A stretch of DNA of 64,000 nt from Dysidea avara. Lineage: Eukaryota > Porifera > Demospongiae > Dictyoceratida > Dysideidae. Positions within the stretch are counted from its first letter, which is position 1, and the number at the start of each line of letters is the position of its first letter. Under the pieces are notes generated by a model. That model was given only the letters and a program-made list of their open reading frames with translations. It was not told the DNA's origin and made no database searches. The stretch covers positions 19,025,863 through 19,089,862 of the forward strand of contig NC_089280.1 in NCBI RefSeq assembly GCF_963678975.1. The letters are read 5' to 3'. Made by a program: the position numbers and the translations under genes. Positions 58,410 through 64,000 of this stretch are shown piece after piece.

Positions 58410-59830
58410 GTGGTGACTCTAATAATGATGACTACTCATTCCTATAAACCGCTTGAATTCAGTTGACATAATAGAAGGTCCGTTGTCTACAGTAATTGGG
58501 AAATCATGAGTGGTAAACATGACTCAAGTTTGTCAATGGTTTGTTGTGCTGAGGTAAAATTCATTAAATGCACTTCTTGCAATTTTGAAAAAAGCATCTA
58601 TTGCAATAAATAATGTGTGCTTTCCCCAGCCAGCATGATGTATATGTATTCTCTTGCACAGTTGTTTGAGTATATAAAGAAGCCTTGGCTGGGTTGTCAG
58701 CTACCAAAGCACATTCATCACAATTACAAACCATCTCCCAAAGTGAGCATCAAGCCAAGACCACCAAATATAGTCTTAGACAGTGATTTCATTCTCGTTA
58801 TATTTCAACATGGTTAACAACTCAGCTAGCAACATCTTATGAAGGGACTCAGGTATGGTCACTCATCTGCTCCATATTAAGCACCCTTCTATCACTAATA
58901 CAGTAGTTCATTGGCCTTTCAACAATAAGGTAACTGATCTTCTGATATCTTTGATGGCCACTTTCCATGTTGCACCTGTAACAAGGTGTTTATTTTTGAC
59001 TCTTTAGTTACCTGAGCAGCTGTCGTTGATATTTCATCAGTTGTCATAATGACATGGACTTTCTCAGCACTATCACATTTACTGAAACTAGATAATTGTA
59101 GCATACAATCAATACAATTATTTGATTTATGTATACTAACACAATCTAGCACTAGTAAGCACTTAAAAGAAATGCTCATCACTACATTCTGGCTGCCGCT
59201 AAAGGTGGAACACCTTTTTCGGGGCCTAAGATTTGCAAAGAGGTCAGCGGTCAGTGACTAGCATAAATTCTTGGCCATACATGTATTGATGAAATCTCTT
59301 CACTGTAAAGACAATCACTAGGGCTTTACCCTCAATCTGAGCATATTTTTACTCTGCTGGCTGCAAGCTGTGAGAAGCATACATCACTGGCTACTCTGAG
59401 CCATCCTGCATAATATGTACAAGACAATCACCCAATCATTTTGGTAAGGTGTCACAATAAAAATAAAGCTTGATTGATTTCGGACATCATAATGAACTAG
59501 TGTTTCCTGTTTACAAAGTAACTGTTTCACTGCCTCAAAAGCCTTCTGCTGCTTAGACTTCCATGTCCATTTACTGTTTTCCTCAGTTGAAAATAGAGGG
59601 GGGTGAAGAATCTATGATAGGGAGGGGTGAAGAATCTATGATAGGGAGGGAAGGAACCTTGTCATCACTGACTGAAGTTTTCGTTTGTTCACTGGTGGGG
59701 AGCCTTTTGGATGTTCCTCAGTTGGTTTGATTCCATCATAGGAAATGCCCCAGAGATTCCAACTGCTTCCAGATAAATAGACATTTAGCTTTTTTTGACT
59801 TACAGACCATGATGACAAAGTCTGTCAAGT
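58410..59830 (-). mobile_element. decayed Ty3/gypsy fossil inside the ABL intron
   Basis: Fragments on the minus strand resemble, from high to low coordinates, an RT segment (ISYDGIKPTEEH, about 59700-59760), an RNase H-like segment (AFEAVKQLL, about 59500-59560) and an integrase segment (DNGPSIMSTEFKRF, about 58440-58490). RT before integrase is the usual gypsy order, so it is a different lineage from the element at 2423. Heavily broken (many interruptions), no LTRs recognised; old. Confidence 0.55.
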
Positions 59831-60564
59831 ATACCCTCTGCTAGTATAGTAGTTCTGCTCAGCTACTGACATTCCAAAAAAGTCCCATGTACTGAAAAAG
59901 GCCGATATGCATGAATTATATTGATCATTAACAAGTACTGACATTCTTTCTCCTCTGCAATCTGTTTGTAATCTTTTGGATTTTTCCATCCCCAGCATAC
60001 TGTACATCTCTTCTGGTACTGGCAGCTGATGCACTTGTGAGCAAATAACTGCATGGGTTTATCAAGACTTCAAAAAAGTCTCCACAAATACAAATGCCAC
60101 AGTTTTGTTTGTATACCACTACTCAATTCACTAGACTCAACAGGGACCAGCTCACCTTCAGTCACTTGAGACCTTAGTGCCTCCTCAACCTTGTCCTTAA
60201 TTGCAAAAGGTGTGGTGTGTAGCTGATTTGTGCACATGATCTGTTGTTACTGGTTTGCAACTAACAAGCAGCCGGTACTAATAGAAGGCTTCATCATTCA
60301 TACATTTATGTCAACAATGGCCGAAAGATTTTGGATTGAGTTAATATAAACTTCTAATAAAATAGTGTCTAATTCCATTGTATGTGTGGTGAATTCACTC
60401 TGTTGCAAATGTGTCAAAAAAGTGACTTTTGAAATCAACAAATTTGGAAATGGGGCAAACCCAATTGCAAAGGTAACAAATTCAGCCATGAAAATGTGGC
60501 GATAGGTTATGTTTACTAATGGCCCAAAGCAAATGTTAGAACGTGAACATATTAACATCATAAG

Positions 60565-61235
60565 CATACAGTACGGCAGTACTGTATATTAGGGATCATG
60601 CAGAACTGGGCTTTTCCAGCCAAAATATCACCCTAAAACTCACCTCAATTTCCCTTCATGACAAATTGGCAGTATTAGTTAGGCACAGTCAAGCCCAAAA
60701 ATGTCTTCAGACCAACTCTAAACCCTTCCAAAAAGTTTCTGTGAAAGTTAAAAAAAAATTATATTTAACAGAATTTTATTCTGACTAACTAACTAACTGA
60801 CTGATGCCTTCCACCGAGCATAGTTCAATAATGGATATAGCTACAGGCTTGAATCTTCACTATTCGATGTTGCTTCATCCCGAGACATGCCTTCTCGCCA
60901 ACCACAGTACGTACAATACACGCATCATGGACCTCCTTTGTGTTCCAGTTTTTTTCACTGACAACGCAAGGTGTCGATTTGTGATAGCGTGATGTGGCTT
61001 CCCTGTGGCTGTGCCTGTATTTTCCGTAGCAACTGGATTGATTGCAGAGATGCTTCTCATACATACTATTCTTCGTTTGTAACATTGTGTAATGGACTGA
61101 AGTAGGTGAAAGCAAAGTGTAATGGCCACTGTTAGTAGTTGCCAGCTCACGAATCATCCGTATTTTTCGTGGTTACTGGATTGATTGCAAAAGTGCTTTT
61201 CCTACTGTTCTTCATTTATAGTGCTGTATAACGGG
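60565..61235. repeat. dispersed repeat, copy 1, in the ABL intron
   Basis: Matches 63175-64000 in the same direction: 'cagtactgtatattagggatcatg' at the start, 'caagccca', a 'gatgttgcttcatcc' versus 'aacgtcgctttgtcc' stretch, and two successive copies of 'actggattgattgcaaa' (61033, 61178). Decayed, with no open frame of note. It may derive from a retroelement tail. Confidence 0.65.
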
Positions 61236-61384
61236 GTTGATATCAAAACGTAATGGCTACTTTACTTTTGAGTCAGAAATTGATACCTGGGGTGCACGTT
61301 CAGACAAAACATTAACTCTGGTGCCATCCTTTCTTTTGATACGTTATGCGTGGGTTCACCAGTCATATGAAAAAATAGGAACAT

Positions 61385-61560
61385 TGAGTTCGATTAAGGA
61401 TCACGAAATAAAAAGTAGGAAACAAGGGAGGTCGCCTACACCTGCAGATATACTAGTGGACATTTAATCCCTAATTCAGTGACTGAAGTAGGGATTAACA
61501 ATGTCTACTAGTATATCTGCAGGTAACTTAAAATTCCTAATTTTTCCTTATACTTGTCAT
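61385..61560. mobile_element. palindromic MITE, relative of 28590-30340
   Basis: AAACAAGGGAGGTCGCCTAC and CACCTGCAGATATACTAGTG fold back onto CACTAGTATATCTGCAGGT-type complement across a centre near 61480. Same family as the MITE split by the LINE at 28.7 kb. Confidence 0.6.
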
Positions 61561-61814
61561 TATAAACATGGCTGTGATATGAGTGATATGAGGTTCAGCC
61601 ATGCGTCATGATGTAGTCACCACTACATTATGTCTTTTAGTACTGTTCAATAGTATGTAAGAGAAAGAAAGGCTAGATATGAGGCTATTATAGTCCAAAA
61701 ATTGAGCATTGTGCATTCAGTGCTCCAAAAATTATCTATTGTGCTTTTGACTACATTCTGTAGCCAATAATTTCAGTTTATTGTTGTATTAGACTATTTT
61801 GTTATTTATTCTTT

Positions 61815-61925
61815 TAACTGGCTGCTGTATTAGAGCAGTTCATGTCTATTTCACTGTTTTATTAGAGTAGTAATATTGTGTGACTGTTCTGTGACTGCTC
61901 TATAGAGTATCAGAGTATCTTGATT
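61815..61925 (+). repeat. cluster of degenerate dyad modules
   Basis: Three or four weak copies of the TATTAGAG(T/C)A module in a row, ending in GAGTATCTTGATTTTT. No surrounding terminal repeat recognised. Confidence 0.5.
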
Positions 61926-62487
61926 TTTTGAATGAAGTTTTGAAATCTGCAGATATCCCTACTGCTAAAGCTTTATAATCATCTTAAAATGCTAGCGTAA
62001 TCCTTGATTCCCACACATCCATATTATTGCCCAAAAATATGGCAACATAATTTCCACACTCCTAAATGAGGCACACAGCAGCTAAAAAGGACTATCAGTG
62101 CATAGTTGGCTTACTGTGGCACTTGCAATGGTGCAGGTACATGGAACCACTGTCACTGGCAACACGATAGCAATAAACATCTGTCTTCTCTTTTACACAC
62201 ACATATTCAAAATTTTTCTCACCATACCTACCATTTTACATGTAAGTATACCAAGTTAGGCTGTTTGGTTATCAAATACATCATTCATAAACTAAACTTC
62301 TGTGACGTTTGATTTATAGGGACTTAGCTAAGTTCATGCACAAGACCAAATATACAGTCCTTAGTGCAAACAGGTCTTGATAATAGTTTCATCTTTAAAG
62401 GTACTTTTGTTAATTCTAATAATAATGCATGCATTCATAATGAAATAATGCATCTATTGTAAAGGGTGCTTGGGTTGATTTCCTCAC
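61926..62487. other. ABL intron, nothing further recognised
   Basis: Non-coding sequence between the dyad cluster and the kinase exon. Confidence 0.5.
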
Positions 62488-62640
62488 ATTTTCTCATCAT
62501 AGAGTAGACGTTTTCAGGACAGCCATCAGGACGTTCCAACCGATAACCATTGGCCAAGGCCTCATATATTTGTGCCAACTTCACAGCAGAATATGGTGAC
62601 ATACCATGTGTTGCTAGCTCCCACAGGAGTACTCCAAAAG
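62488..62640 (-). CDS. ABL-like: ABL-family tyrosine kinase, C-lobe exon
   Basis: 153-nt internal exon bounded by 'attgtttag' and 'gtgagg'. It encodes [20 protein letters not shown] and then a [20 protein letters not shown] stretch: kinase subdomains IX-XI. GMSPY-x(6)-YE and RPxGCPExVYxxMRxCW are ABL signatures and separate it from Src, Tec or Fer kinases. The partial first codon needs the preceding exon, which lies beyond or is not recognised in 62641-64000. The 4349-bp intron to the last exon (58139-62487) is long for a gene in this neighbourhood, where the other introns are 69-81 bp, and is stuffed with repeats. SH3, SH2 and the N-lobe are outside the window. Confidence 0.9.
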
Positions 62641-63174
62641 CTAAACAATGCAAATAAAATGATACCATATGTGCTGTGTTGGGTACATGCAGTCATACAT
62701 AACTGTGAGAGGGAGTAGATACAGTAGTACTACAGTAGGTCTACCACTTATACAATGTTTACCACACCTGAACCAATCAAAGCACAGTGATTTACAATCA
62801 GAGTGTGGTGCTTATTCCAACTGTTACTCAAGTTTTATAGGCACTTTAATACTGTGTATACATACAGTAAAAGCGTTTGTAAGAAGGAGTGCATTGTTCA
62901 GCCTCAATTGTGGTCAGGCATGCTGACAGGCTCGAAAATCACAGTTTGTTTGCTGCTGACTTTCGGTACTTTAAATATATAGGTTTTCTTATATTAAATG
63001 TTTAATTTGATGTCAGATAAACTTTTCTGTAAGGGCATTATTCATGTCAGTGGCAACATTTGTGTGGGTAATATCTTGTTTTGGAGAATCTCTACTACTA
63101 CCATAGTAAACAATACAACTAATAAGTGAGCCAGTAGCTACATACATAAGCACATACAATATCATACAGTACAG
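62641..63174. other. upstream ABL intron
   Basis: Sequence 5' of the kinase exon on the minus strand; the acceptor 'attgtttag' is at 62641-62649. No further kinase exon (for example the DFG or HRD region) was found up to 64000. Confidence 0.5.
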
Positions 63175-64000
63175 TAGTACTGTATATTAGGGATCATGTA
63201 GGTTTGGGTTTTTCTGGCTAAAAATATCACCCAAAAACCAGCTCATAATACCGTCCTGGCACCTTGGCAGTATTGGTTAGGTATAACCAAGCCCAAAGGT
63301 GCCTCAAGGATGACCCTAAATGTCTCCAGTAGATTAATTTGTTACAAAATTAAATAAAATATTCAATTTTTTGCAAGGAAACGAAAAAATATTATACACA
63401 GATACATATAACAAAGAAAGCTAGATAATTTACACAATTGGCAAGAGTTGGTTTCAGCTTGGATTAGATGATGGACCAAAGCATCCTTTAGAAGATTTAG
63501 ATCCTCATAAACATCTGCAGAAGGGAAAAAGATATGCAGCACCTCATACGGCTGCATAATCGATATGTGTATCCCACTTGTTGGAAAGGAGAGAGGCAAG
63601 GCGCTTATAAAATGCAGTTGCTTTGTCTGTCATTCCTCCTGTAGCTGAGAAAAACTGTTTCATAAAAATATTCAATGGAATTTTCTACTGATTAACTGAT
63701 TCCTTCAGGTAAGTGTAACTCGATAATGGCCAAGGCTATGGGCTTGATTTTTTCACTGTTCAACGTCGCTTTGTCCTGAGGCATGCCTTTTGGCATACCA
63801 CAGTATGTACAATGCATTCATCATAGACTTACCTTTGTCCTCCTTTGTGTCTCATTTCTTTTAGTTGATTCATGGTAGTGCAATGCATGGCTTCCCTACG
63901 TTGTGAATGGGAATCATCCGTATTTTACATGGTGACTGGATCGATTGCAAAGGTGCTTCTAATACTGTTCTTCATTTGTATAGCAGACTGAAAATAGGTG
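63175..64000. repeat. dispersed repeat, copy 2, with retroelement-like residues
   Basis: Partner of 60565-61235. On the complement, 63560-63650 reads ATGGMTDKATAFYKRLAS, which resembles the TGG-x-DKA-x-FYKRLA tail found at the C-terminus of reverse-transcriptase proteins of several invertebrate retroelements. The frame is broken. Cut by the window end. Confidence 0.45.

Overview
The window looks like nuclear DNA of an early-branching marine animal, most plausibly a demosponge. This is inference: it is AT-rich, the confirmed introns are short (69-81 bp), there is a decayed short collagen-like segment, an ABL-type tyrosine kinase gene is present, and repeats fill most of the space. No bacterial, viral-genome or CRISPR architecture is visible.

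Layout. 1-2422 holds old LINE remnants and a hAT-type MITE. 2423-7427 is a nearly intact Ty3/gypsy element (minus strand) with matching 251-bp LTRs and a 5-bp target duplication. Its integrase lies before the reverse transcriptase and its Gag is SCAN-like, the signature of the Gmr1-like clade. It sits in a LINE 3' end whose empty counterpart survives near 31.72 kb, inside a second copy of the same 3-4 kb block (31-33.6 kb). 7855-9489 is a non-coding hAT-like element.

11.7-16.4 kb and 47.8-50.65 kb are related duplicated blocks, each with one member of a small secreted-protein family. Five members lie in the window: about 11.7, 22.8, 25.8, 48.5 and 52.8 kb. Two (25.8 and 52.8 kb) are intact two-exon genes with signal-peptide exons. 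The others are broken by a stop codon, a one-base slip and a LINE insertion with loss of the 5' half. I do not recognise the family; it has two invariant cysteines and an SDG-x(3)-GF core.

18.3-21.4 kb and 38.9-44.6 kb are two copies of one composite repeat: a roughly 775-bp unique head followed by a long 31-bp minisatellite. 21.5-22.3, 33.7-35.9, 44.8-45.2 and 46.9-47.8 kb carry large fold-back palindromes. 22.8-31.9 kb is a patchwork of MITEs and LINEs with clear nested insertions. 36.5-37.1 kb has a tandem array of 78-nt exon-like units.

57.5-62.6 kb is the 3' part of an ABL-family kinase gene (minus strand): one exon of the kinase C-lobe and a last exon with the lobe end, a proline-rich linker and a helical tail. 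The 4.35-kb intron between them holds a decayed Ty3/gypsy fossil and other repeats.

A short dyad module (core CTCTATTAGAG, often followed by TATCTCGATC) recurs in at least ten places inside structurally different repeats. It and the secreted family are the two least explained signals.
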